54,129 nucleotides of DNA. Origin: JAFGDH01 sp964441265. GTDB taxonomy: Archaea > Aenigmatarchaeota > Aenigmatarchaeia > QMZP01 > QMZT01. The position numbers and the translations under genes are program-made. Below, piece by piece: positions 43,814-51,385 of the stretch (positions are counted from its first letter, which is position 1; each line of letters begins with the position of its first letter). Where the stretch lies: contig CAYYKJ010000010.1 of the NCBI GenBank assembly GCA_964441265.1, positions 1-54,129 on the forward strand, read 5' to 3'. Under the pieces are notes generated by a model. It did not search any database. It was not told the origin of the DNA and saw only the letters and a list, made by a program, of their open reading frames with translations.

Positions 43814-44303
43814 CCCTTTTGATGGACTTTTCGATTCTTTCCACCACCTCGTCTCTGATCTTATAACCAGTAATCACCGGCCTGAGACGTTTAGTGGTAT
43901 GACCTGTGTTATCAACGGGATATACCTTGCAAGATATCCCGATAGACTCATCCGGAATGGGGAGTTCGCTGCCTTTCTCGGGGACAAAGAGATTCCCATA
44001 GCATTCAATTCCTCCCAGTTCTCTGTTTACCCGCCCTCTCATTATGCTTATCGGACGAAACAATTCCTCTATATCTCTTTCTTCCCCACTTTCCTGGAAA
44101 AACATGGGCATGTCAGGATCGAGTCCGCTCCCGGGATGGCTCCCCCCTACCATATAGCTCTCGAAAGGCGTATAAATAGTTCCGAATCTGAGTCCGTCAT
44201 ATCTGTATTTGAGCCACCACGCCCAGTCCTGCAGCTTCCATCCTTTCATCTCTTCCGGTCCTGCATTCCGGTATTTATCACTTGGCTTTCCTTCGTAAGC
44301 CAT
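43791..44303 (-). CDS. Hypothetical protein, 170 aa
   Basis: An unrecognised soluble protein with an aromatic N-terminal stretch (GWKLQDWAWWLKYRYDGLRFGTIYTPFESY) and a C-terminal basic helix. The ATG at 44303 has GAGGTG about eight bases upstream; an upstream GTG is less likely. The 3' end overlaps the TraB gene. Base composition is a little more AT-rich than that of neighbours. Confidence 0.6.
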   Translation of the reverse strand: MAYEGKPSDKYRNAGPEEMKGWKLQDWAWWLKYRYDGLRFGTIYTPFESYMVGGSHPGSGLDPDMPMFFQESGEERDIEELFRPISIMRGRVNRELGGIECYGNLFVPEKGSELPIPDESIGISCKVYPVDNTGHTTKRLRPVITGYKIRDEVVERIEKSIKRASLRDDL

Positions 44304-44396
44304 CTGGCACACCTCATTCTCCTCTCATCATATAGTAACTACCATTTAATCAATAAAAAGTAATGAATTTATAAAAATTACTGTCAATTACTCATC

Positions 44397-44924
44397 ATGG
44401 GAGCGGAAAATTACAAGGGCGATTCCGTTTTAGACGGCAATAACGGAAACGGGCACGGATTCTGGATCATGGAAATTCCCGGTTATATCAAAAACGGGCC
44501 AAAATACATGGAAAGCAGACTATCGAAACTGAATATTTATACAACCTGCTACTCGGACGGACATCTGCTGCTGGAGTTTCAGCCGGGATCTCCCAGCCCC
44601 GACATGCTTCAATCAGAATTGGACATATACGGGTTTAAACTGACACCAACGGGAAATCTGGTACTGACGAGCAAAGTAGACAACGATTTTTACGTCAGGA
44701 TGTCGGGCATCAGTCCAAGAGAGGCGAACGAGGAAAACATCAAAAATAACTATATACGAAGGGAGCTTGATTCCCTGACCGGGGGTGTCCTCGGGAATAA
44801 AAGGGTCCCGGACAAAAAAGAAAAAACGTTAAGGATCACCGTAAAACCAGTCGGTAAAGAATTCGCCGTTTATGAAGAAGAGATAAAATTTAAACCCTTC
44901 AAAGAAGTGAGCCGCGAAGTATAG
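44397..44924 (+). CDS. Hypothetical protein, 175 aa
   Basis: An unrecognised protein with mixed alpha/beta character (GFWIMEIPGYI, TTCYSDGHLLLEFQPGS, TLRITVKPVGKEFAVYEEEIKFKP). It has no signal peptide or membrane helix. An AATTTATAAAAATTA box (about 44367-44382) precedes the ATG by about 25 nt. It is clearly AT-richer than the housekeeping genes and belongs to a run of lineage-specific genes at 43.8-48.0 kb. Confidence 0.6.
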   Translation: MGAENYKGDSVLDGNNGNGHGFWIMEIPGYIKNGPKYMESRLSKLNIYTTCYSDGHLLLEFQPGSPSPDMLQSELDIYGFKLTPTGNLVLTSKVDNDFYVRMSGISPREANEENIKNNYIRRELDSLTGGVLGNKRVPDKKEKTLRITVKPVGKEFAVYEEEIKFKPFKEVSREV

Positions 44925-44935
44925 TCACTACCCAG

Positions 44936-45457
44936 CTACTGATTCACCAGCTCTATGTGGTTGCTCTCCACTTCCATGAGCGCCTGGAATATCTGTCTCG
45001 CTCGGGGCTCGGATGCCTCCTGCATGAACTTCCCGTACAGGGCAGTGGCGTTCCTCTCCAGACTGTCGGTCTCCTTCAGGTTCTCCCCGTCGCTCCCCTT
45101 GTCCCCCTCCGGCTCCCTTAGGTTGTCCGGCTTGGGAATCCCCAGGGCCTTCGCTGCCACGCTCACGTGCTCCCTCTCGGTCTTGGAGAGACCCTTGAAC
45201 ATGGACTGAATGAAAGGATCTTCCGAGCGCTCGGATGCCGCCAGGTAGAACCTGGTCGCGTGCACCTCCAGGTCAAAGGTCTTCTTCAGCATGTCTTTCG
45301 TCTTCTCAGAAAGATCCTTTATGGGCTCTTCCGGCGCCTTGTATGCCTTTCCTTCCGCGAGGAATTTCCCCAGAGCCCCGCAGAACGGGCAGTTGGTGGG
45401 CTTCTCCGTCCCGATGAATACCTCCCCGCAGATCACGCACCTGAACACCAAATGCAC
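44936..45457 (-). CDS. Reverse-type rubrerythrin (rubredoxin-ferritin fusion)
   Basis: A 173-aa protein with an N-terminal rubredoxin-like centre (CVIC at residues 7-10, CPFC at 23-26). A ferritin-like four-helix domain follows, with Glu/His ligands in FDLEVHATRFY, SKTEREHVSV, SLERNATALYGKFMQEASE and MEVESNHIEL. The order (rubredoxin first) is that of reverse rubrerythrins, which reduce peroxide in anaerobes. The cell therefore probably meets oxidative stress while living anaerobically or microaerobically. Confidence 0.9.
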   Translation of the reverse strand: MHLVFRCVICGEVFIGTEKPTNCPFCGALGKFLAEGKAYKAPEEPIKDLSEKTKDMLKKTFDLEVHATRFYLAASERSEDPFIQSMFKGLSKTEREHVSVAAKALGIPKPDNLREPEGDKGSDGENLKETDSLERNATALYGKFMQEASEPRARQIFQALMEVESNHIELVNQ

Positions 45458-45487
45458 AAAAACACCTGGATTCTATTTGTGGCCGAT

Positions 45488-45497
45488 GCTTAAAAGG
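45488..45497 (+). promoter_or_regulatory. TATA-like box of the 67-aa gene
   Basis: GCTTAAAAGG is centred about 27 nt before the ATG at 45519, fitting a leaderless transcript. Confidence 0.45.
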
Positions 45498-45518
45498 TTT
45501 GCATCAAAGTAAGTCCGT

Positions 45519-45722
45519 ATGACAGGAAAAGGTTATACGGGAGATGACGTAGACTCCCAGCTTAAAGCTATCGAAATGTACGCGAAGAACTTCCGAGGCC
45601 TTTTTACCGGCGGCGTCGGGAGGGACGAAGTCCTGAATAATGGAGACATTACCGAAACTGACTGGAAAACCGGAAAGCCCATAAAAACATGCGGAATGAT
45701 ATGGGGAAGATACGAAGACTGA
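45519..45722 (+). CDS. Small hypothetical protein, 67 aa
   Basis: An unrecognised small soluble protein (KGYTGDDVDSQLKAIEMYAKNFRGL... ending IWGRYED). A TATA-like box at leaderless spacing supports it being a gene. It has no membrane segment; one Cys (TCGMIWG). Confidence 0.5.
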   Translation: MTGKGYTGDDVDSQLKAIEMYAKNFRGLFTGGVGRDEVLNNGDITETDWKTGKPIKTCGMIWGRYED

Positions 45723-45780
45723 TAAAAAACTAAATAAACATTGAGCAAACCATTTATTCCGCCCGGGACAATAATTAACC

Positions 45781-47109
45781 ATGAAAAAGAGGCACTTCCA
45801 TACCAAAGAAATCCGGCCCTCCAGGGTAATCAAAACACTGGGAAGACACATTCTCGCTGACGGCTTCCACATAGTCGTTGATCTTGACAGGAGCAGGGGC
45901 TCCTACATGGTGGACCAGGTTTCCGGAAGGAAATACCTGGACATGTACACCTATTATTCCACCGCCCCCCTCGGCCACAACCACCCCAAGATGACCGACA
46001 GGCAGTTCCTGGAGGACCTGAAAGACGCGGGCATAGAGAACCCGGCCAATTCCGACGTCTATTCGGTGGAGTTCGCCTCCTTCGTGAACGCCTTCGAGAA
46101 GATCGCCATGCCCGAACACATGAAATATCTGTTCTTCATCACCGGAGGGGCGCTCGCGGTGGAGAACGGCCTGAAGACCGCCTTCGACTGGAAGGTGAGG
46201 AAGAACATGGCAGCGGGCAGGAAGGGGCTCGGGAGCAGGGTCATCCATTTCAGGGAGGCATTCCACGGCAGGAGCGGCTACACGCTTTCGCTCACGAACA
46301 CCAGCGAGGAGAAGACCAAGTATTTCCCCCGGTTCAAATGGCCGAGAATACCGAACCCGAAGCTGAGTTTCCCCGTTACGGAAAAGGTACTCAGGGAAAC
46401 CGAGAAGGCGGAGGAGAAGGCACTCGGACAGATCCGCAGGGAGATAAAAAAGCACGGAAAGGACATCGCCTGCCTGATAATCGAGCCCATACAGGGAGAG
46501 GGAGGGGACAACCATTTCAGGGGGGAGTTCCTTAAGGCGCTGGAGGAGGTCTGCAGGAAGCACGACATAATGTACATGCTGGACGAGGTCCAGACCGGAA
46601 CAGGGACCACCGGGAAGATGTGGGCCTTCCAGCACTTCGGACTGAAGCCGGACATAGTGGCGTTCGGCAAGAAGGCCCAGGTGTGCGGAATAATGGTCAG
46701 CAAAAGGGTGGACGAGGTCAAAAACAACGTCTTCCACGAGTCCAGCAGGATAAACTCCACCTGGGGAGGGAGCCTCTCCGACATGGTCAGGGGGAAAAGG
46801 GTGCTGGAGATAATCCACGAGGAGAAGCTGGTGAAAAACGCGGCAAGGACGGGCGCCTATTTCCTGGAGCGGCTGGAGGAGCTGCAGTCACGCCACGAGG
46901 AGATCACCAATGTCAGGGGGAGGGGAATGTTCATCGCCTTCGATCTCCCCACCGGGAAGGAAAGGGACCGGTTCAGGGAGAGGTGCTGGAAGAACGGGCT
47001 GGCCGTGCTCAAGTCATGGCCCAGATCGATCAGGTTCCGCCCCCCGCTGACGCTTTCGAAAGAGGAAGCGGACGAGGCGATAGAGAGGCTGGAGAAGAGC
47101 TTCTCCTGA
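45781..47109 (+). CDS. lat: L-lysine 6-transaminase (class III aminotransferase)
   Basis: A 442-aa PLP enzyme closely matching lysine-epsilon aminotransferases: FFITGGALAVENGLKTAFDWK, EPIQGEGGDNHFRGEF, the PLP Asp in MLDEVQTGTGTTGK, and the PLP Lys in AFGKKAQVCG. It would convert lysine plus 2-oxoglutarate to alpha-aminoadipate semialdehyde and glutamate, linking to the glutamate pool handled by GdhA. There are no adjacent lysine-pathway genes. Confidence 0.88.
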   Translation: MKKRHFHTKEIRPSRVIKTLGRHILADGFHIVVDLDRSRGSYMVDQVSGRKYLDMYTYYSTAPLGHNHPKMTDRQFLEDLKDAGIENPANSDVYSVEFASFVNAFEKIAMPEHMKYLFFITGGALAVENGLKTAFDWKVRKNMAAGRKGLGSRVIHFREAFHGRSGYTLSLTNTSEEKTKYFPRFKWPRIPNPKLSFPVTEKVLRETEKAEEKALGQIRREIKKHGKDIACLIIEPIQGEGGDNHFRGEFLKALEEVCRKHDIMYMLDEVQTGTGTTGKMWAFQHFGLKPDIVAFGKKAQVCGIMVSKRVDEVKNNVFHESSRINSTWGGSLSDMVRGKRVLEIIHEEKLVKNAARTGAYFLERLEELQSRHEEITNVRGRGMFIAFDLPTGKERDRFRERCWKNGLAVLKSWPRSIRFRPPLTLSKEEADEAIERLEKSFS

Positions 47110-47192
47110 ACGATAAATGGTCTAAAATCTGGTTTTTCTGGTGATTTTATAATGTTAATAAATTTTAATTACTTAATAATAGGAAATATATC

Positions 47193-48011
47193 ATGAGAAA
47201 AAAAGGTATGTGCTTGAATCCCCGGATGATCGAACTGGATCCGATAAAGTGGAATTTCCTCCTGGAAGAATTGCAAAAAGAAAAACCACTGGACTCAGAT
47301 GACTTTTACCACTCATACGCCGATATAATTCAGTTGTCCGATAAAATCCTTGAAATGAAATTCGACACAAAAAAACATTTCGAAAAACCGGAAATACTGG
47401 TCAGTGAAAGAACGAAAACCGGACTGGAATTCCGGTATAATGATGCGATAACAAAAAACATAAACGAAAAAATATCCCGTTATAAGGAGGCCGGCGGAGA
47501 ACGGAACGGGAGAACGGAGGTCGCAGATATTTTATCGAACAGGAGAAAGATAACAGAATTAATGAGAAAACAGGTATCCAGAAGCCTGTATAATTCGCAG
47601 ATAGAATTCATAAAAACAAGCAACCCTCTTGCACTCGGGTCCAAAGAGCTGAAAGAAGTGGCATCGGAATTGAACAACACCATAAACTGCGTATACAGGT
47701 CACTGGCCGGACTGACAATACAGACCCCCGAAGGAGAGGTGTTCTTCGCGAAAGACCTCATGTGCGAAGAAAGGAAAATTGACGGAAGGAAGGCGAACTA
47801 TCTCCTTCACTCTTTATCCCAGAATCCGGATTATTACGACCAAGAAAAAAGAGAATGGAAAGTGGAATCCCCGGCAATCACGGAATATCTCTCGGGATAC
47901 GGACTGAATGTTGAAATGCAAACCGCCAGGAATTACATGAACAGGATTGGAAAAAGTCAGTTCAATTCCAAACGTGAAATAAGAAATCTGAAATATGATT
48001 TCAATGCCTGA
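47193..48011 (+). CDS. Divergent sigma-54 (RpoN)-like protein
   Basis: A 272-aa protein whose order of motifs parallels the core-binding and DNA-binding parts of sigma-54. Residues 65-90 (KPEILVSERTKTGLEFRYND) match the P-D-V-V-x(n)-G-x-V-L-N-D strand region. Residues 110-148 (ADILSNRRKITELMRKQVSR...IEFIKTSNPLAL) match the AKWLIKSLEQR...IVxxQxxFF...LxPL helices. Residues 150-190 match the HTH plus TPRGIFELKYFF segment (KELKEVASELNNTINCVYRS, then TPEGEVFFAKDLM). Residues 228-262 match the RpoN-box region (ITEYLSGYGLNVEMQTARNY) with EMQTARNYMN in place of ARRTVAKYRE. The Gln-rich region I, which activators act on, is missing. AT-rich codon use. Function unproven. Confidence 0.65.
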   Translation: MRKKGMCLNPRMIELDPIKWNFLLEELQKEKPLDSDDFYHSYADIIQLSDKILEMKFDTKKHFEKPEILVSERTKTGLEFRYNDAITKNINEKISRYKEAGGERNGRTEVADILSNRRKITELMRKQVSRSLYNSQIEFIKTSNPLALGSKELKEVASELNNTINCVYRSLAGLTIQTPEGEVFFAKDLMCEERKIDGRKANYLLHSLSQNPDYYDQEKREWKVESPAITEYLSGYGLNVEMQTARNYMNRIGKSQFNSKREIRNLKYDFNA

Positions 48012-48014
48012 ATA

Positions 48015-49208
48015 TCACGGCTTGAACCATTCTATCTCGTAGTACTCGTACTTGGAATCGGGAAGGACTATCTTCTTGAGTTCGTAATAGGTTATGGAGG
48101 TCTCCCTGTCCGTGATCGAGAGCAGGGGTATCAGACCCGTATCCCTGGCCTTCTTGAGCATGGAGGCCAGCTCGACCCCGCCTATGTGATCCTCCTCGGA
48201 AACTGCCGCAAGCATGTATCTCGGCTTGTCTTTGGGTGTCTCCCTGACCCAAACTCCGTGGCCCTTCGTCCTCCTGTAGGCCATGAAGTCCCCCCTGCAA
48301 TCGATGTAATCCTTTCCCTTCATCTCCGGGATTCCGAGTATGAAGGTCTTCTTTACTCCGTGGGCGACCCTGACAACTCTGGACCATTCCGATATGAGGA
48401 GCTTCTGGTCCTTGGGGAAGACGTGAAGCACGTGCCTGGAATGTATCCACTTGTCGGACCTGACCGGGGAAGCCCCCGGGAAATATATCCTGAAATGGGA
48501 ACCGAACTTGAAGCCGGTCTTGACCACGTATCCCTTCATCCTCCAGTCCTCATAAACTTCGTAAAGCTCCTTGGAGTATTCCCTCCTGGATCTCACGTCC
48601 TTCATTATACTCCTGTAGGATATCTTCCTTCCCGTCTCGGCGTTTATCACCTTCATCCCGCAGTGCTTGGCGAGGAACACGGTCTCGAAGAAGTTGAGCT
48701 TGTGTATCCTTCCCCTGTCCTGCTTGTATACCCCGTACTGGCCGAGCCAGTAATCCTCGAAGAGCTTCCTTCCCTCGGAACCGTCGTCCAGCACGGAGAA
48801 CATGGAATCAGGGTGCCAGTAGGCCTCCGATTCGACCCTGTCATATTTCATCCCGACCTTGGATGGATATTTCTTGTAGTTCTTCTTCTCGTGCTTCCCC
48901 CTGACGTTCTCGTTCATTCTCCTGATTATGAGCCCGCGGTCCCTCCAGTCCCTGTAGGCGTTGTACCTCGTGAAAAGGCGGGGGTTGTCCTTGAGGGCCA
49001 TGGAGGCCAGTTTGTTGAAGGATACCTCGTTCCCCTTTTTGTCAAGAACCACACCGTTCCTGAAGGCGATGAGGTACATCGCCTCCTCGGGAGTGAGCAC
49101 TATCCCTTTGCCCTTCTGGTCGCCGAAGAAGTCCTTTGTCAGCTTCTCCAGTGATTCCTCCTCTGTCACCATTATCCTTCCCTTCGCATCCATTTTCATT
49201 TCCAGCAT
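48015..49208 (-). CDS. endA: tRNA-splicing endonuclease, fused three-unit (epsilon-type) form
   Basis: Cuts bulge-helix-bulge motifs in pre-tRNA. The 397 residues hold three endonuclease units: an N-terminal unit (about 35-100, LTPEEAMYLIAF...YRDWRDRGLIIRR), a complete catalytic unit (about 125-300, VYEDWRMKGYVVKTGFKFGSHFRIY), and a C-terminal beta-type unit (about 305-397, MLAAVSEEDHIGG...). The catalytic Tyr (HFRIY), His (WIHSRHVLHVF) and Lys (AHGVKKTFILGI) are present once. This alphaN-alpha-betaC plan is that of the ARMAN epsilon2 homodimer, which has relaxed substrate range. Convergent with the sigma-54-like gene, 3 nt apart. Confidence 0.9.
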   Translation of the reverse strand: MLEMKMDAKGRIMVTEEESLEKLTKDFFGDQKGKGIVLTPEEAMYLIAFRNGVVLDKKGNEVSFNKLASMALKDNPRLFTRYNAYRDWRDRGLIIRRMNENVRGKHEKKNYKKYPSKVGMKYDRVESEAYWHPDSMFSVLDDGSEGRKLFEDYWLGQYGVYKQDRGRIHKLNFFETVFLAKHCGMKVINAETGRKISYRSIMKDVRSRREYSKELYEVYEDWRMKGYVVKTGFKFGSHFRIYFPGASPVRSDKWIHSRHVLHVFPKDQKLLISEWSRVVRVAHGVKKTFILGIPEMKGKDYIDCRGDFMAYRRTKGHGVWVRETPKDKPRYMLAAVSEEDHIGGVELASMLKKARDTGLIPLLSITDRETSITYYELKKIVLPDSKYEYYEIEWFKP

Positions 49209-49306
49209 GCCATATCCCTTTCTTGTATAATAATGTCAGCCTTACTTAAAAATAACCCAAAGTGCATGATAATGTTCCCATCGACACAGAAATATCAGGA
49301 TGATTA

Positions 49307-49780
49307 CTACTTTCTCCTTCCGACCCCTCTCATCGCCCTTCCGCGGGTCCTTCCCCTCTTGAGGCAGTAGGCGCTGACCTGCTTGTAGGTGGTGGAGACG
49401 CCGTGCTGGTACTCCTTCTTGTCCGCACGCATGTCGGTGGACCTGGAGTAATTCATTATGTTCTGGGTAAACTCGGTCTGGTAGGACTTGTCCTTCTTCT
49501 TCTCCACGGGCTTCCCGTAAACAGTGGTCCCGTGGGAAGATTTCGCGCCTCTTTTCTGCCATTCATCGAAGCCGACCCCGAAGATTGATTTGAAGATGTC
49601 CTCTTCCTCCCGTTCCGCTTCATCAGCGCTTTCCTCCTCCCCCTCTTCGGACTCCTTTCTCTTTCTGATCCTTCTTATCTCTCCCAGAAAATCCTCGACC
49701 GTCTCCTCCGGCCTGACATCCTCCGTCTCCTCGGAGATGCCGTCCCTGAATCCCGACGCCTCACCCATCGCATAAATCAT
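49307..49780 (-). CDS. Hypothetical highly charged protein
   Basis: About 153-157 aa. The N-terminal third is Glu-rich (EETEDVRPEETVEDFLGEI...), the middle has FGVGFDEWQKRGAKSSHGTTVYGKP, and the C-terminus is strongly basic (KRGRTRGRAMRGVGRRK). It could bind nucleic acid with its tail. A TTATATAA box (about 49811-49819) lies upstream. The start may be the first Met or a Met four codons later. No family is recognised. Confidence 0.6.
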   Translation of the reverse strand: MIYAMGEASGFRDGISEETEDVRPEETVEDFLGEIRRIRKRKESEEGEEESADEAEREEEDIFKSIFGVGFDEWQKRGAKSSHGTTVYGKPVEKKKDKSYQTEFTQNIMNYSRSTDMRADKKEYQHGVSTTYKQVSAYCLKRGRTRGRAMRGVGRRK

Positions 49781-49987
49781 TCTGATTCAGAAAGAGATTG
49801 GTCGGTTCCCTTATATAAATCTGCCGGACAGGGTTGGTTTGATTGTCGAATTTTTTTAAGAGAAAATAACATTAAGAATCAGTGGCAAGGAATCGGGTTT
49901 TTGAGAGGTATATTGACCGGAATCCTTGTTTGTTCTTTGTTCTTGAATTTCAAGATTACGAAAATCCACATCAAATTTCCCCTGTTT

Positions 49988-50087
49988 NNNNNNNNNNNNN
50001 NNNNNNNNNNNNNNNNNNNNNNNNNNNNNNNNNNNNNNNNNNNNNNNNNNNNNNNNNNNNNNNNNNNNNNNNNNNNNNNNNNNNNNN
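49988..50087. other. Scaffold gap of 100 Ns
   Basis: A run of exactly 100 N, so the true gap length is unknown. The 200 nt on its left (49788-49987) and the 80 nt on its right hold ends of a minus-strand reading frame and are AT-rich; no complete gene can be read there. Confidence 0.95.
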
Positions 50088-50169
50088 TGCTCGCAAAGGT
50101 TCTTCTGTCCTTTATATGGACTGCCAGGCAGTCCAATTCTCTGTCATACTGGAAATTTGCTTTTTGCAT
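50088..50169 (-). CDS. Partial small protein, possible antitoxin partner, cut by the gap
   Basis: Starts at the ATG at 50169, 4 nt after the stop of the gene upstream, and reads MQKANFQYDRELDCLAVHIKDRRTFAS before the Ns. The opening (YDRELDCLAVHIKD) is reminiscent of DUF2283-type small proteins, which often sit beside a toxin-like gene. On the other side of the gap an open minus-strand frame ends at 49879 (...IPVNIPLKNPIPCH), which may or may not be the same gene. Confidence 0.4.
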
Positions 50170-50173
50170 TTTT

Positions 50174-50519
50174 CTACCTTCTTATTATCTTGGGCTTTTT
50201 AATTAATTTTTCTATCTTCTTTGTCGACGGGAAAGCCGTTACAATAAATATTTGCCTCTTCGGCCTTTTATAGGTTATAACAACGAATAATTTTCTTCTT
50301 TTCGTGAGCTGAAAACAGAGTTTATATGATTCTTCATGCTTTCTTCTCGGCGGTTGCTGCTCGGTGGCTAATAATTTAACGGGATTTTTCAGATTAGCCA
50401 AAACCTTGTTTATGTCTTGATTGTGAATGTCTTCTATTTTTTTGTCTTATTGTCGCCTTCAGTTTAATGTTTTCCGGCTTTGTTTTTCTCAACAGTTTCT
50501 TGATATGAGGAATATTCAT
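50174..50519 (-). pseudogene. Frameshifted toxin-like gene (DUF4258/RelE-style)
   Basis: The ATG at 50519 opens MNIPHIKKLLRKTKPENIKLKATIRQK. A run of seven A bases then shifts the frame; with six A the protein continues IEDIHNQDINKVLANLKNPVKLLA...ESYKLCFQLTKRRKLFVVITYKRPKRQIFIVTAFPS to the stop at 50174. The C-terminal beta-hairpin pattern resembles small RelE/DUF4258-like proteins, and a small gene follows 4 nt later as in toxin-antitoxin pairs. The family assignment is tentative; a homopolymer sequencing error is a real alternative to mutation. Confidence 0.5.
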
Positions 50520-50557
50520 TTTTATAGAATTACTTGTCTTCAATAAATATTGATACA

Positions 50558-51385
50558 ATGAACCTCAAGGAAGCGCTCAGGGACGAACTCACCGGAGAGG
50601 AGCTGGGGCATCTCCAGAAATCGTTCGACGTAATAGGGGACGTGTGCATAATAGAGATACCCGAAGAGCTCGTGGATAAGAAGGAAAGGATAGCGGATGC
50701 CCTGCTCGAGATCCACAAGCACGTGAAGACCGTCTACAACAAGAAGGGAAACAGGAAAGGTGTGTTCCGCCTGAGGGACATGGAACTCCTCCGGGGCAAG
50801 CACCACAAGACTATCCATGCCGAGCACGGCTGCAGGTTCGCCCTGGACGTCAGGGAGGCGTATTTCTCCCCCAGGGAAGGCACGGAAAGGCAGAGAATCT
50901 CGGAGCAGGTGGAGCCCGGGGAGACAGCCCTGGTCATGTTCGCGGGCATAGGCCCCTACGCCATAATGATAGGCAAAAAATCCAGGGACGTCGGGAAGGT
51001 CTACGGGATCGAGATCAACGAGAAGGCCTTCGGGTACTTCGAGGAGAACGTGAGGATAAACAAGGTCCAGGAGAAGGTCATCCCCGTTCTGGGCGACGTG
51101 AAGGAGAAGTGCAGGGATCTCCGCGGCAGCTGCGACCGGGTTATAATGCCGCTGCCGGAGGGGGCCTACCAGTACCTCCCCGAAGCCATCCGCTGCCTGA
51201 AGCCGGAAGGGGGAACCATCCACTTCTACTGCTGGGTCCCGGAGGGAAAATTCGACAAGGCCGGTGACATCGTCAGGAAGGCCGCGGAGAAGGCGGGAAA
51301 GTCCGCAGAGATCATAAATATCCGGAAGGTGCTCCCGTACAAGCCGAGGACACACAAGGTATGCGTCGACGCGAAGGTGAAATAA
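50558..51385 (+). CDS. tRNA methyltransferase/transferase of the Trm5/TYW2 family
   Basis: A 275-aa class I SAM-dependent enzyme. The pre-SAM region reads FDVIGDVCIIEIPEEL, then SPREGTERQRI. The SAM-binding loop is VMFAGIGPYAIMIG, the acidic end of strand 2 is VYGIEINEKA, and the catalytic-site motif is VIMPLPEGAYQYLPEA, where Trm5 has NxPxxA. It acts on tRNA position 37 (m1G37, or the aminocarboxypropyl step of wyosine synthesis). It lacks the D1 domain of Trm5b, so it is closer in size to Trm5a/Taw2-like or D1-less forms. The ATG at 50558 was chosen by family N-terminus. Confidence 0.82.
   Translation: MNLKEALRDELTGEELGHLQKSFDVIGDVCIIEIPEELVDKKERIADALLEIHKHVKTVYNKKGNRKGVFRLRDMELLRGKHHKTIHAEHGCRFALDVREAYFSPREGTERQRISEQVEPGETALVMFAGIGPYAIMIGKKSRDVGKVYGIEINEKAFGYFEENVRINKVQEKVIPVLGDVKEKCRDLRGSCDRVIMPLPEGAYQYLPEAIRCLKPEGGTIHFYCWVPEGKFDKAGDIVRKAAEKAGKSAEIINIRKVLPYKPRTHKVCVDAKVK

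Noticed and set aside
47105..47192. A GG-N10-GC (-24/-12) promoter upstream of the sigma-54-like gene.
   Set aside because: The closest match (TGG at about 47117) has GG instead of GC at the -12 position; an ordinary AT-rich archaeal promoter explains the region.
49209..49306. A possible C/D-box RNA between endA and the next gene (several TGAT and CTGA-like words).
   Set aside because: No pair of C (RTGATGA) and D (CTGA) boxes with proper spacing and terminal stem could be found on either strand.
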